The translations under genes were made by a program, and so were the position numbers. Of a DNA stretch of 64,000 nt, positions 49,801-61,800 are shown in pieces. The stretch is taken from assembly GCA_943737045.1 (NCBI GenBank), contig CALSFV010000222.1:62001-126000 (forward strand), in the 5' to 3' direction. The notes under the pieces are model-generated. The model saw only the letters and a program-made list of their open reading frames with translations, had not been told where the DNA came from and did not search any database. The stretch is from Parapristionchus giblindavisi (taxonomy: Eukaryota; Nematoda; Chromadorea; Rhabditida; Diplogasteridae). Numbering within the stretch: the stretch's first letter is position 1; the number at the start of each line of letters is the position of its first letter.

Positions 49801-51450
49801 AGAACATTCGTCATTTTTTGCTTAAAAATCGTCATTTTTAGCTTATTTTCGTATCAAGTAGCTGAAAATGAGCCATATATCACGCCTGTCACGAGAGAAT
49901 CGAGCTAAATTGACCATTTTTGGGAAAAAAGCAAAAATGATGAAATGAGTTAGAACCATTTTTGGACATCTCTAGCCAAGCCCTACCAGCCCCCAAAGTC
50001 TCATTATGTAATTTTCATTTTTGGGCTCGATACACCGGTTCGGTAAGGCGGAGTCCCAACTGTGAGCTCGAATTTCTCGCTTCACATGTGTTTTAGCGAA
50101 AAAGTGTCACAAGAGTGACCCCCGCTCTTTTTTCTTGCTCTATCGATCTAAACAACCCAGAGGTCACGAAAATGTCTCTGAACAGAGCTACACTTCGGAA
50201 CAAATAACTCAAAAATGTAGGAAAATGAGGTGCTCTTCTTCCAGTATGTTATTAAGTTTTTCACCCGCCTTCAAATGAGGGGCTTGAGAAAAAAATACGT
50301 TAATGCGTTCGTATGGTTCATCCCCTTGGAAATTTCCGGATGATTTGAAGTCATTTTGGCCAGCCACAATCTCTCGTTTCACACACTCTCTCGCCTGAGA
50401 GTGAACGAAATAGAGGGAAGAGAAAGGGAATAAACGATACGTTTCATTCCACTCCGCGCACTCGAGACCGTGCGGTGCAGAATGGAATGGAATGGAATGA
50501 AAAGGAATGTGCGAGAGAGAAAACGAGAGATTGTGGCTGGCCAAAATGACTTCAAATCATCCGAAAATTTCCAAGGGGATGAACCATACGAACGCATTAA
50601 CGTATTTTTTTCGCAAGCCCCTCATTTGAAGGCGAGTGAAAAACTTAATAACATACTGGAAGAAGAGCACCTCCTTTTCCTAAATTTTTGAGTTATTTGC
50701 TCCGAGGTGTAGCTCTGTTCAGAGACATTTTCGTGACCTCTGGTTTGTTTAGATCGATAGAGCAAGAAAAAAGAGCGGGGGTCACTCTTGTGACACTTTT
50801 TCGCTAAAACGCATGTGAAGCGAGAAATTCGAGCTCACAGTTGGGACTCCGCCTTACCGAACCGGTGTATTGAGCCCAAAAATGAAAATTACATAATGAG
50901 ACTTTGGGGGGCTGATAGGGCATGGCTAGAGATGTCCAAAAATGGTTCTAACTCATTTCATCATTTTCGCTTTTTTCCCATTCTCAGCTCGATTTTCTCG
51001 TGACAGGCGTGATATAGTGGGTCAATCCTCGCATTACGAGGGTATAGCAATGTATGATCAAGGGCCGATAAGCTCAATTTTGAGACTTCGGATTTCTGGT
51101 TTTCGACTATTCTGATGACGATGTACAAAGTCATTCTGCATATCACTCCCGTCACGAGAGGGGAATTGAGATAAAATGGCTATTCTTCGGAATGAAGAAA
51201 AAATGGTGAAATGAGTTAGGACCATTTTTGGACATCTCTAGGCATGCCCTACCAAAACTCTCATTGTTCAATTTTCATTTTGGGGCTCAATACACCGGTT
51301 CGGTATGGTGAAGTCTCAACTTTGAGCACGCATTTCTCGCTTCTGGTGCGTTTTAGCGGAAAAGTGTCACAAGAGTTACCCCCGCTCTTTTTTCGAGCTC
51401 TATCGCTCTAAACAAACCAGAGGCCATGAAAATGTCTCTGAACTATATAT
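49801..51450. mobile_element. palindromic repeat family D, left arm
   Basis: Starts near TATATCACGCCTGTCACGAG and ends with its complement near 51015, with mirrored modules in between (CACTTTTTCGCTAAAACG, CCGAACCGGTGTAT, CGTTAATGCGTTCGTATGG). A half copy follows to 51450. The centre at 50480 has GGAATGGAATGGAATG pentamers. Mirror copies are in the right arm. Confidence 0.75.
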
Positions 51451-53352
51451 AGTTGCGTCGTTGAGGCCAAAATAAGTCACGTCGAAATCACGATTTAAAT
51501 TGTTTCTATTACATATTAATGCTAAAATTAGCGGACTATGTCCTCCGGGGTGGCGTACATGGTTTATGATTACCCCGAGGGATAGATCCACAAGTAGTTT
51601 TTTTTTGAAAAAGTTAGTTACCCACCCCTAAAATTTCAAAAATGTTCAAAAAAGTTGTGTGAGATGATTCAAAAAAATGATTGTTCGCCACATTCTCATG
51701 AGAACATCAATCCATAATCAAACAATAATTGATCGAAAAAAACCAATAAATATTATCGTGTTTGCTAGAACCATACGTGGGCAACCTTTACCGCTGGAAC
51801 TTAAAATCGGGTGGGCAGGACGCAAAAATCGAGAGGGTGGCGCCGATATAAAAACCTGACCCGATAACCTAGCTATTCGACCTATGGGTGGGTGTTGTCG
51901 TTAGTGACAATGCTACCCAAGTAGGTTCCAACCCAATCATAACCAAACGAAAACAATATCAGGAAAACCGATGAAAGGTAAATGAATAAATCGATATTCA
52001 CCTGAATTAGACCGTATCCGTGACAGGTCGTCGCTCCGACGTTGCTCGGCATCGCACGACCCATCCTGTCGAAGCACTTGTCTTAGTATCAATTAATCAT
52101 TCTAGCTAAGATAAATCAACAAAGTCAGAAGGAGATCCATGGCTATCTTCTACCGTAATTTAGTTAGTTCGTAATAACCATGTCCCGTCAGTTGGAATCT
52201 ACTAGTGTACTTAAAATTAGTTTACGATAACCACTTCTACCGTAATGTAGTCAGTCCACTATAGCCAACCATCGTGCTACCGTATCCTCTACTCACCAGT
52301 CGCTGCGTTATTCGCCTCGCCCCACACATGATTCTCGGGCAGCAGAGGGTAGCTCTCGGGCACGTCGTACGCAACGTTCTCCAAGTACCTGCAATACACA
52401 CAAATTAATACCGTAATATGCTGCAGTCAAATTTATACCGTAATACGCTACACAAATATTGTAATCAAGAACGCCAATTACTCTACTATAATCCAGAAGA
52501 TCAATAGATAATAGCACAAATCGATAACTTAATTTATCAATCGATAATTTGGATACTTCACACCTACATTACATAATCTATGGATAAGTAAGCTGCGCAT
52601 AGATTAAGAAAGAAGAATTAGATTATAGAAAATGACGATATTGATGCAAATATTTAAGAGAAAATTTTACAATTCCCGAATACTCTACATACATCAAGAT
52701 AACTTTATTGATCGAAAAAATATTAATTATTGATTGAATAAGTATATTACCACTTGAATGGCTTGCACTGTAGTCGTTCTTTGTTGGCCAACTGGGCAGA
52801 GATGTCGCCGGGTTGACGGTGCTGGCCGGAGGGCTCTCTGAATTGAATTCGAGGGTGAATAAGATGCTGCATGAATCGGATAGATCGAACTAACAAAAGT
52901 AAACGTGACCTCACAACCGCAGAATGTAACTGTAAGCATACATTTTCATACCCACATAATGCGAGGATCGACCCACTATATGAGGATACACTACATATCA
53001 GATAATCAACCAACAATTATAATATAGTTTTTGTAGAACAAGACGTTTCAACAAAAGGTTTCTCCTACGATTTCGAAGTCACATTTGTTTACCAGAGGAA
53101 ATGTATTTAGCAAGAGCTGAAACTTCATATATAATCGATATATACCTGATATAGTAGTACTTTCCATAGTCGTCCATCCAAGTCTTGACTACTCGAACCA
53201 TGTTCTGCAAATGAATCAATCAATCAATGAACCAATCAACCATCATTCATTCAATTCATTTATAAATGCTTATTCGATTGAAGGATATAAAAACTCTTCA
53301 AATTAACACAAAAAGATCGCTAGTACACCTTGCTGGTTATATCTTGGTATCA

Positions 53353-54011
53353 GGTGTCCGTAACGGACGGACCGCCAAATTGCGGCCGCAAAATGGCGGT
53401 TCGTCGGATAACTATCCGACGGACCGCCATTTTGCGGCGACACACGAGCGCCGCCAAAATACCCTACGAGTTGCAACCTCGGGTGTGTAACTGCTTCGGC
53501 GGCTCAACCGGGAGCGTATCAGACTAGCATCCCTACACCCCCTGGTTCGAATCCTATCTCTGTCTTCATTGTTTTGCAATTTTTTACAAACTGCCTCAAC
53601 TTCATTTTAGTTGTTTTATCATCGTTTCAGAGCTTTAACATTCGAAAAACACATTATATCGATGCAGTTACTATTCACATTCAGCAGAGTTCCTTTAGTT
53701 AAGGTTTGCTTAGGCTTAGTATCCGCACTACTCTATTGATCCATTTAATTAGCCTATCGATTCAGTTACTATTAACAATCAGCAGAGTTCCTTTAGTTAG
53801 GGTTTGCTTAGCCTAAGGCTTAGGCTTAGGCTTAGTATCCGCACTACTCTATTGATCCATTTAATTAGCCTATCAAAGAGTCTGGATTTGTTTGTTTAAA
53901 TAGCAAAATAAGAAATAATACTAATTCCGCAAAATGGCGGTCCGTCGGATAACTATCCGACGGACCGCCATTTTGCGGCCGCAATTTGGCGGTCCGTCGG
54001 ATACGGACACG
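53353..54011. mobile_element. Mutator-like MITE private to the left arm
   Basis: 659 bp. Inverted ends GTGTCCGTAACGGACGGACCGCC-like, each containing hairpins of CCGCCATTTTGCGG and GTCGGATA. An 11-bp flank TCTTGGTATCA is duplicated at 53342-53352 and 54012-54022, while the right arm has a single copy and no insert. A 9-11-bp TSD suggests the Mutator superfamily. The interior has a direct repeat of about 115 bp (53655-53765 and 53760-53880), three TTAGGC units and a tRNA-like stretch. Confidence 0.8.
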
Positions 54012-54144
54012 TCTTGGTATCACAGTTCAAACTAATCAGAGCAGAAAAAGAATGGGTTATGTTCTTCACATAATATTTCTCTTCTTTTTTTAAACATAAG
54101 TAAAACGGGAAATATGTGCAATAACATTAATGGAACACCCTCAG

Positions 54145-54376
54145 TTTTAACTTGGACCCTCCGCTTTGGCAACGATCACTCGTAGAGAAAGAAAGCGTGG
54201 GAGCAATCACATAGCACAATGTTCTATAGACTGTGAAAGCCAAAACGACCGCTCAACATAGAAACTCTCTCAAATGCAATCGTCTTTCGCTTGTCTGGCT
54301 ATGGAAACAAAATGGCTTGAACCAGAATACTGTGATAGTGGAGAGTTTCAAATTAGCTCGGGGTGTGACTTTAAAC
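54145..54376. mobile_element. MITE family A copy with insert, left arm
   Basis: Ends GACCCTCCGCTTTGGCAACG and TTAGCTCGGGGTGTGACTTT match the right-arm copy 55351-55462, but about 110 extra bases (CACATAGCACAATG...CAGAATACTGTG) lie in the middle, another difference between the two arms. Confidence 0.65.
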
Positions 54377-54690
54377 AAAACAACAATTACCGCCAATTAC
54401 ATTTAAGCAAACCAGCATGATTCCCTCCCCTCCCGTCTAACACTCAGACGACAAGGAATCGGATAAATTGTACGAACATAGAAATGAATAATTGGCTGAT
54501 GCACATTAACGTTAAAACTATAAAATTTTAATCAAAGCTCGCTTTAACTCTGACTAGCAATGATGCTCTATGCCTTTGAGAGATACGTACCGTAAAGGAC
54601 TTACTCTTTTGAATGGAAATGGCGTCGAGGATTTAGCGTCCAATTCTCGGTTGTCGATCGAGAACGATCCCACGCGTCTTCGTCGTCCAT

Positions 54691-55031
54691 CTTAGAAGGA
54701 GAAGAAGTAATTATAATAAACTGAAGATCGAAGAACTTTATACAGAACACAGCGAAAAAAATATGAATAGTTTTCTATTTTTCAAAAATAAAACACGAAT
54801 TTCAAACACTTCACGACACTTTTCAGTTCATGATAACAATTGCGTACACTTCTTATTGTATGGAAAAACATCAAACTTTTAGACTAAAACACAGTCGTAA
54901 GTTACGGTCGCATTTTTGAAATTCGTGTTTTGTTTTTAAAAAATAGAAAACTATTCATATTTATTTTCGCTGTGTTCTGTATAAAGTTCTTCGATCTTCA
55001 GTTTATTATAATTACTTCTTCTCCTTCTAAG
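54691..55031. promoter_or_regulatory. shared head-to-head 5' region at palindrome centre
   Basis: The two mirrored ATGs (54690 minus, 55032 plus) point away from each other with 341 bp between them. The unpaired 109-bp spacer 54807-54915 sits in the middle. If transcribed, both copies would share one bidirectional upstream region. No TATA or initiator was identified. Confidence 0.4.
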
Positions 55032-55350
55032 ATGGACGACGAAGACGCGTGGGATCGTTCTCGATCGACAACCGAGAATTGGACGCTAAATCCTCGACGC
55101 CATTTCCATTCGAAAGAGTAAGTCCTTTACGGTACGTATCTCTCAAAGGCATAGAGAATCATTGCTAGTCAGAGTTAAAGCGAGCTTTGATTAAAATTTT
55201 TATAGTTTTAACGTTAATGTGCATCAGCCAATTATTCATTTCTATGTTCGTACAATTTATCCGATTCCTTGTCGTCTGAGTGTTAGACGGGAGGGGAGGG
55301 AATCATGCTGGTTTGCTTAAATGTAATTGGCGGGAATTGTTGTTTTGTTT

Positions 55351-55462
55351 AAAGTCACACCCGAGCTAATTTGGAACTCTCCACTATGTCATTGCTCTCA
55401 CGCTTTCTTTCTCTACGAGAGATCGTTGCCAAAGCGGAGGGTCCAATTAACTGAGGGTGTTC
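55351..55462. mobile_element. MITE family A copy, right arm
   Basis: AAAGTCACACCCGAGCTAAT, CTCTCCAC, CTTTCTTTCTCTACGAGAGA, GCGGAGGGTCC. It is the mirror-position partner of 54145-54376 without the internal insert. Confidence 0.7.
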
Positions 55463-57479
55463 CATTAATGTTATTGCACATATTTCCCGTTTTACTTATG
55501 TTAAAAAAAGAAGAGAAATATTGTGTGAAGAACATAACCCATTCTTTTTCTGCTCTGATTAGTTTGAACTGTGATACCAAGATATAACCAGCAAGGTTTA
55601 CTAGCGATCTTTTTGTGTTAATTTGAAGAGTTTTTATATCCTTCAATCGAATAAGCATTTATAAATGAATTGAATGAATGATGGTTGATTGGTTCATTGA
55701 TTGATTGATTCATTTGCAGAACATGGTTCGAGTAGTCAAGACTTGGATGGACGACTATGGAAAGTACTACTATATCAGGTATATATCGATTATATATGAA
55801 GTTTCAGCTCTTGCTAAATACATTTCCTCTGGTAAACAAATGTGACTTCGAAATCGTAGGAGAAACCTTTTGTTGAAACGTCTTGTTCTACAAAAACTAT
55901 ATTATAATTGTTGGTTGATTATCTGATATGTAGTGTATCCTCATATAGTGGGTCGATCCTCGCATTATGTGGGTATGAAAATGTATGCTTACAGTTACAT
56001 TCTGCGGTTGTGAGGTCACGTTTACTTTTGTTAGTTCGATCTATCCGATTCATGCAGCATCTTATTCACCCTCGAATTCAATTCAGAGAGCCCTCCGGCC
56101 AGCACCGTCAACCCGGCGACATCTCTGCCCAGTTGGCCAACAAAGAACGACTACAGTGCAAGCCATTCAAGTGGTAATATACTTATTCAATCAATAATTA
56201 ATATTTTTTCGATCAATAAAGTTATCTTGATGTATGTAGAGTATTCGGGAATTGTAAAATTTTCTCTTAAATATTTGCATCAATATCGTCATTTTCTATA
56301 ATCTAATTCTTCTTTCTTAATCTATGCGCAGCTTACTTATCCATAGATTATGTAATGTAGGTGTGAAGTATCCAAATTATCGATTGATAAATTAAGTTAT
56401 CGATTTGTGCTATTATCTATTGATCTTCTGGATTATAGTAGAGTAATTGGCGTTCTTGATTACAATATTTGTGTAGCGTATTACGGTATAAATTTGACTG
56501 CAGCATATTACGGTATTAATTTGTGTGTATTGCAGGTACTTGGAGAACGTTGCGTACGACGTGCCCGAGAGCTACCCTCTGCTGCCCGAGAATCATGTGT
56601 GGGGCGAGGCGAATAACGCAGCGACTGGTGAGTAGAGGATACGGTAGCACGATGGTTGGCTATAGTGGACTGACTACATTACGGTAGAAGTGGTTATCGT
56701 AAACTAATTTTAAGTACACTAGTAGATTCCAACTGACGGGACATGGTTATTACGAACTAACTAAATTACGGTAGAAGATAGCCATGGATCTCCTTCTGAC
56801 TTTGTTGATTTATCTTAGCTAGAATGATTAATTGATACTAAGACAAGTGCTTCGACAGGATGGGTCGTGCGATGCCGAGCAACGTCGGAGCGACGACCTG
56901 TCACGGATACGGTCTAATTCAGGTGAATATCGATTTATTCATTTACCTTTCATCGGTTTTCCTGATATTGTTTTCGTTTGGTTATGATTGGGTTGGAACC
57001 TACTTGGGTAGCATTGTCACTAACGACAACACCCACCCATAGGTCGAATAGCTAGGTTATCGGGTCAGGTTTTTATATCGGCGCCACCCTCTCGATTTTT
57101 GCGTCCTGCCCACCCGATTTTAAGTTCCAGCGGTAAAGGTTGCCCACGTATGGTTCTAGCAAACACGATAATATTTATTGGTTTTTTTCGATCAATTATT
57201 GTTTGATTATGGATTGATGTTCTCATGAGAATGTGGCGAACAATCATTTTTTTGAATCATCTCACACAACTTTTTTGAACATTTTTGAAATTTTAGGGGT
57301 GGGTAACTAACTTTTTCAAAAAAAAACTACTTGTGGATCTATCCCTCGGGGTAATCATAAACCATGTACGCCACCCCGGAGGACATAGTCCGCTAATTTT
57401 AGCATTAATATGTAATAGAAACAATTTAAATCGTGATTTCGACGTGACTTATTTTGGCCTCAACGACGCAACTATATAT

Positions 57480-59050
57480 AGTTCAGAGACATTTTCATGG
57501 CCTCTGGTTTGTTTAGAGCGATAGAGCTCGAAAAAAGAGCGGGGGTAACTCTTGTGACACTTTTCCGCTAAAACGCACCAGAAGCGAGAAATGCGTGCTC
57601 AAAGTTGAGACTTCACCATACCGAACCGGTGTATTGAGCCCCAAAATGAAAATTGAACAATGAGAGTTTTGGTAGGGCATGCCTAGAGATGTCCAAAAAT
57701 GGTCCTAACTCATTTCACCATTTTTTCTTCATTCCGAAGAATAGCCATTTTATCTCAATTCCCCTCTCGTGACGGGAGTGATATGCAGAATGACTTTGTA
57801 CATCGTCATCAGAATAGTCGAAAACCAGAAATCCGAAGTCTCAAAATTGAGCTTATCGGCCCTTGATCATACATTGCTATACCCTCGTAATGCGAGGATT
57901 GACCCACTATATCACGCCTGTCACGAGAAAATCGAGCTGAGAATGGGAAAAAAGCGAAAATGATGAAATGAGTTAGAACCATTTTTGGACATCTCTAGCC
58001 ATGCCCTATCAGCCCCCCAAAGTCTCATTATGTAATTTTCATTTTTGGGCTCAATACACCGGTTCGGTAAGGCGGAGTCCCAACTGTGAGCTCGAATTTC
58101 TCGCTTCACATGCGTTTTAGCGAAAAAGTGTCACAAGAGTGACCCCCGCTCTTTTTTCTTGCTCTATCGATCTAAACAAACCAGAGGTCACGAAAATGTC
58201 TCTGAACAGAGCTACACCTCGGAGCAAATAACTCAAAAATTTAGGAAAAGGAGGTGCTCTTCTTCCAGTATGTTATTAAGTTTTTCACTCGCCTTCAAAT
58301 GAGGGGCTTGCGAAAAAAATACGTTAATGCGTTCGTATGGTTCATCCCCTTGGAAATTTTCGGATGATTTGAAGTCATTTTGGCCAGCCACAATCTCTCG
58401 TTTTCTCTCTCGCACATTCCTTTTCATTCCATTCCATTCCATTCTGCACCGCACGGTCTCGAGTGCGCGGAGTGGAATGAAACGTATCGTTTATTCCCTT
58501 TCTCTTCCCTCTATTTCGTTCACTCTCAGGCGAGAGAGTGTGTGAAACGAGAGATTGTGGCTGGCCAAAATGACTTCAAATCATCCGGAAATTTCCAAGG
58601 GGATGAACCATACGAACGCATTAACGTATTTTTTTCTCAAGCCCCTCATTTGAAGGCGGGTGAAAAACTTAATAACATACTGGAAGAAGAGCACCTCATT
58701 TTCCTACATTTTTGAGTTATTTGTTCCGAAGTGTAGCTCTGTTCAGAGACATTTTCGTGACCTCTGGGTTGTTTAGATCGATAGAGCAAGAAAAAAGAGC
58801 GGGGGTCACTCTTGTGACACTTTTTCGCTAAAACACATGTGAAGCGAGAAATTCGAGCTCACAGTTGGGACTCCGCCTTACCGAACCGGTGTATCGAGCC
58901 CAAAAATGAAAATTACATAATGAGACTTTGGGGGCTGGTAGGGCTTGGCTAGAGATGTCCAAAAATGGTTCTAACTCATTTCATCATTTTTTGCTTTTTT
59001 CCCAAAAATGGTCAATTTAGCTCGATTCTCTCGTGACAGGCGTGATATAT
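57480..59050. mobile_element. palindromic repeat family D, right arm
   Basis: Exact mirror of 49801-51450: a half copy (57480-57900) followed by a full palindromic copy (57910-59050) centred near 58440. It lies in the large intron of the GalNAc-T fragment. Confidence 0.75.
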
Positions 59051-59128
59051 GGCTCATTTTCAGCTACTTGATACGAAAATAAGCTAAAAATGACGATTTT
59101 TAAGCAAAAAATGACGAATGTTCTATAT

Positions 59129-60263
59129 CACGCCTGTCACGAGAGAATTGAGCTGATAGTGGGAATGAGGAAAAATGGTGAAATGGGTTAGGACCATTTT
59201 TGGACATCTCTAGGCATGCCCTACCAGCTCCCAAAGTCTCAGTATGCAATTTTCATTTTGGGGCTCAATACACCGGTTCGGTATTTTGAAGTCCCAACTT
59301 TGAACATGAATTTCTCGCTTCTGGTTCGTTTTAGCGAAAAAGTGTCACAAGAGTGACCCCCGCTCTTTTTTCGAGCTCTATCGTTCTAATCAAACCAGAG
59401 GTCATGAAAATGTCTATGAACAGAGCTACACTTCGAAGAAAATAACTCAAAAATTTAGGAAAAGGAGGTGCTCTTCTTCCAGTATGTTATTAAGTTTTTC
59501 ATGCGCTTTCAAATGAGGGGTTTGCGAAAAAAATACGTTAATGCGTTCGTATGGTTCACCCCCTTGGAAAGTTCCTGATGATTTGAAGTCATTTTCGCCC
59601 AACCACAATCTCTCGTTTTACACACTCTCTCGCCGGAGAATGAAAGAAATAGAGGGGAGTGAAAGGGGGGGAAACGATATGTTTCATTCCGCACCGCGCA
59701 CTCGAGACCGTGCGGTGCAGAAGGGAATGGGATGGAATGAAAGGAATGGGCGAGAGAGTGTGTAAAACGAGAGATTGTGGTTGGGCGAAAATGACTTCAA
59801 ATCATCAGGAACTTTCCAAGGGGATGAACCGTACGAACGCATTAACGTATTTTTTTCGCAAGCCCCTCATTCGAAAGAGCATGAAAAACTAAATAACATA
59901 CTGGAAGAAGAGCACCTCCTTTTCCTAAATTTTTGAGTTATTTGCTTCGAAGTGTAGCTCTGTTCATAGACATTTTCATGACTTCTGGTTTCCTTAGATC
60001 GATAGAGATCGAAAAAGAGCGCGGGTTACTCTTGCAACACTTTTTCGCTAAAACGAACCAGAAGCGAGAAATTCGTGTTCAAAGTTGGGACTTCACCTTA
60101 CCGAACCGGTGTATTGAGCCCCAAAATGAAAATTGCATAATGAGACTTTGGGGGCTGGTATGTCATGCCTAGAGATGTCCAAAAATGGTCCTAACCCATT
60201 TCACCATTTTCGCTCTATTCCTATGAATTGCAAATTTAGCTCAATTCTCTCGTGACAGGCATG
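59129..60263. mobile_element. family D element private to the right arm
   Basis: 1,135 bp, ends CACGCCTGTCACGAGAGAAT and ATTCTCTCGTGACAGGCATG, flanked by ATAT on both sides. The left arm has the uninterrupted site TTCTATATTGACC (as its complement, around 49793-49805). This makes it a datable insertion after the arms were formed. The interior is the same palindromic module set as in 57910-59050, with sequence differences. Confidence 0.8.
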
Positions 60264-61334
60264 ATATTGACCCACCATATTTCGAAAATCGATCCACTAT
60301 ATAAAAACAATAGCGAGGGCACCGAAAATGTATGCCCTTGATCGATTCTCTCACAAAGGGCCTTATATATTATCCGACGCTTTTGAAATCGATAACGACA
60401 CTAGAGATTGTGAAGGTTGAGTGTTTGATGTGTAATTTAGATTACGTATCCATAAGTGCGGTAAATAAATAGCGATATTTCCGTATGAGATATTTTCGTT
60501 ACAGTATAACTTGATATTTTACAGTTTCTTGAAAATCACGTTTGCACCTTTTCACAGCAAACACAGGTGTTTGATGTAACAAGTACACTCTTATGCGGTG
60601 TTCAAAATACGGTACCAGTAAGTGCAAGCTCTGTGAAAATTAATATTTATTTATTTATTTATTTATATATGTTTTCTTTTTACAGGAATAACGATGACGA
60701 TGCGCCTTCGGGATCAGCAATGGAGGAGAAGAAGAGAAGGACCGCAACTACGATGAGACCTGATGATGTGACTCCTGACATCGGTAGTCTCTAATCCCCT
60801 TACCATTCCTCTTTTAACCGTGTATGCACACACTTATTTTTTGTAACGTTTATTTCTCTATGTAATACCTAATAGTTTGCCGAAAACATTCTGTATTACA
60901 TCATAGTCGAATTATGTTCATTGCGTGTAGCGAACTAGGATGTTTTTTGCTAATTTTTTATCATGCGTGTCGGATATACACAGTTCTTTCCGTGGGTATT
61001 TTCTCTTAAACTATTCGAAAATCCCCACTTCAAAAGCTACTGAACCATCCCGCTTCTCGGAAATTCGCTCTTTCATTACAATTCTCATGGAAAGATCTGT
61101 ATATCATCGATACCCAAATCGATACTTGAGATTTTTGATATCTGAAAATATTCATGCCGCTCCGAAATAAATGATGCGCCGCGTGCACACAACTCGATCA
61201 TGATGTACTACTCTAAACGTCCTTGTTATTGTTCTTATCGTTCTTATTGTTCTTTACTAGTTGTTATTATTTAAATATTCCATTCGTTTGTTCCGAAGTT
61301 TGGCCTGCTCCGAAGAACCCACCAATTTCCATTC

Positions 61335-61800
61335 ACGAATTTGCCAAATTTGACGTCGTCATTTTTGGCATTTTTCAATTTTGCCAAATTTGAAGTCTTC
61401 ATTTTTGGCACTTTCAATTCTGCCAAATTTGACGTCGTCATTTTTGGCACTTTCAATTCTGCCAAATTTGACGTCGTCATTTTTGGCACTTTCAATTTTG
61501 CCAAATTTGACGTCGTCATTTTTGGCAATTTCAATTCTGCCAAATTTGACGTCGTCATTTTTGGCATTTTTCAATTTTGCCAAATTTGAAGTCTTCATTT
61601 TTGGCACTTTCAATTCTGCCAAATTTGACGTCGTCATTTTTGGCACTTTCAATTTTGCCAAATTTGACGTCGTCATTTTTGGCAATTTCAATTCTGCCAA
61701 ATTTGACGTCGTCATTTTTGGCATTTTTCAATTTTGCCAAATTTGAAGTCTTCATTTTTGGCACTTTCAATTCTGCCAAATTTGACGTCGTCAGATTTGG
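61335..61800. repeat. tandem array of 39-bp palindromic units, right end
   Basis: Eleven units of the same palindromic 39-bp repeat in the opposite orientation, at the mirror position in the right arm. A more degenerate zone with scattered TTTGGCA/TGCCAA words continues to about 62290, as it does on the left from 47460. Confidence 0.9.

Larger units (their letters stand above)
49278..54690 (-). pseudogene. polypeptide GalNAc-transferase fragment, left-arm copy
   Basis: Mirror of the gene fragment at 55032-60794. Recognisable exons (minus): 53146-53204, 52751-52837, 52297-52388, 52002-52081 and a possible last exon 49278-49386. Joined, they read VRVVKTWMDDYGKYYYIREP, GDISAQLANKERLQCKPF, KWYLENVAYDVPESYPLLPE, then a short CFDRMGR...CHGYG ricin-type start. 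These are the end of the catalytic region, linker and first part of the lectin domain of a pp-GalNAc-T, which in the Golgi starts mucin-type O-glycosylation. The catalytic DxH and WGGEN motifs are absent. A separate first exon starts at 54690 (MDDEDAWDRSR) but does not join in phase. Whether it is expressed is unknown. Confidence 0.7.
47411..54806. repeat. left arm of giant inverted repeat
   Basis: The reverse complement matches 54916-62348 nearly base for base over most of its length, including all exons of the carried gene fragment. Differences include a private 659-bp insertion (53353-54011), a longer 39-bp array (18 against 11 units) and scattered substitutions. The outermost 0.5 kb is much more diverged than the rest. 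The outer ends read ATATAAGAGGGGTTAG. Confidence 0.9.
55032..60794 (+). pseudogene. polypeptide GalNAc-transferase fragment, right-arm copy
   Basis: Exons 55730-55788 region (55730-55778), 56087-56173, 56536-56627, 56843-56922 splice in phase (exon lengths identical to the left copy). The product aligns with pp-GalNAc-transferases from the conserved WMDDY segment through GDIS and CKPFKWYLENV to the CHGYG of the first ricin repeat. The glycosyltransferase core is missing, so no catalysis is expected. The first exon, 55032-55117, encodes an acidic N-terminus (MDDEDAWDRSRS) but ends in phase 2 while 55730 needs phase 0, so it may be unrelated. A last exon, 60686-60794, encodes a hydrophilic tail ending VTPDIGSL; it requires an undetected linking exon, for which 60557-60618 is a candidate with a perfect GTAAGT donor. 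A 3-kb intron is filled with palindromic repeats. Confidence 0.7.

Noticed and set aside
55032..55117. MDDEDAW exon as the true N-terminus of the GalNAc-T fragment
   Set aside because: It ends in phase 2 whereas the next recognised exon needs phase 0, and no linking exon was seen. Reported as uncertain rather than joined.
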